From NCBI GenBank assembly GCA_029983575.1, contig JASBZE010000040.1, forward strand, positions 1-15,031: a DNA stretch of 15,031 nt, written 5' to 3'. Both the position numbers and the translations under genes were made by a program. Each line of letters begins with the position of its first letter. Position 1 is the first letter of the stretch. Of the stretch, positions 14,994 to 15,031 are shown piece after piece. This DNA is from Peptostreptococcaceae bacterium (GTDB lineage: Bacteria > Bacillota > Clostridia > Peptostreptococcales > Peptostreptococcaceae). Below the pieces are notes generated by a model. It saw only the letters and a program-made list of their open reading frames with translations. It did not search any database and had not been told where the DNA came from.

Positions 14994-15031
14994 CGTTGAT
15001 GAGAAAAATTTAAGTCTAAAGACGAATAGTT

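Overview
The window reads as chromosome of an AT-rich (low-GC) Gram-positive anaerobe of the Clostridia/Tissierellia type. The reasons are strong purine-rich ribosome binding sites (AGGAGG class) in front of most genes, heavy use of ATA, TTA, AGA and AGG codons, a Rex redox repressor, an NAD-linked glycerol dehydrogenase, and a GtrA/GtrB/YfhO envelope glycosylation set as known from Firmicutes. I cannot name a genus from sequence alone.

Left part, minus strand (about 45-2461): gldA (glycerol dehydrogenase), then a PAP2 lipid phosphatase four bases further on with a TTG start, then rex with its own extended -10 promoter. An imperfect hairpin separates the phosphatase gene from rex. Upstream of gldA, in the divergent spacer 2462-2706, lie three contiguous 17-bp direct repeats that look like an operator array.

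Middle part, plus strand (2707-10473): an ABC-F ATPase (translation/ribosome factor) is followed at 39 bp by a MATE efflux pump. After a new extended -10 promoter come three tightly coupled genes: a GtrA-type flippase, a GtrB/CsbB-type polyprenyl-phosphate glycosyltransferase (4-bp ATGA overlap) and a large YfhO-type GT-C membrane protein. Together these have the parts of a three-component glycosylation pathway: load a sugar on undecaprenyl phosphate, flip it, and transfer it outside the membrane to an envelope polymer. The operon ends at a perfect 12-bp stem with a 24-nt loop.

Right part, plus strand (10636-15031): a good promoter (TTGACA, 17 bp, TAAAAT) drives a more AT-rich block. It encodes three different ABC-2-like membrane proteins, one small ABC ATPase with a glutamate at the Q-loop, two single-pass membrane-anchored extracytoplasmic proteins, and a small secreted protein with a clean signal peptide. 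The genes overlap or sit 1-43 bp apart. The layout resembles LanFEG-type bacteriocin immunity/export loci and other small-secreted-protein plus ABC loci, but no modification enzyme, protease-exporter or regulator is visible. This is the best candidate for an undescribed system. The secreted protein appears to end early: the +1 frame stays open from its stop to the end of the window, so it may be frameshifted or simply be a short peptide.
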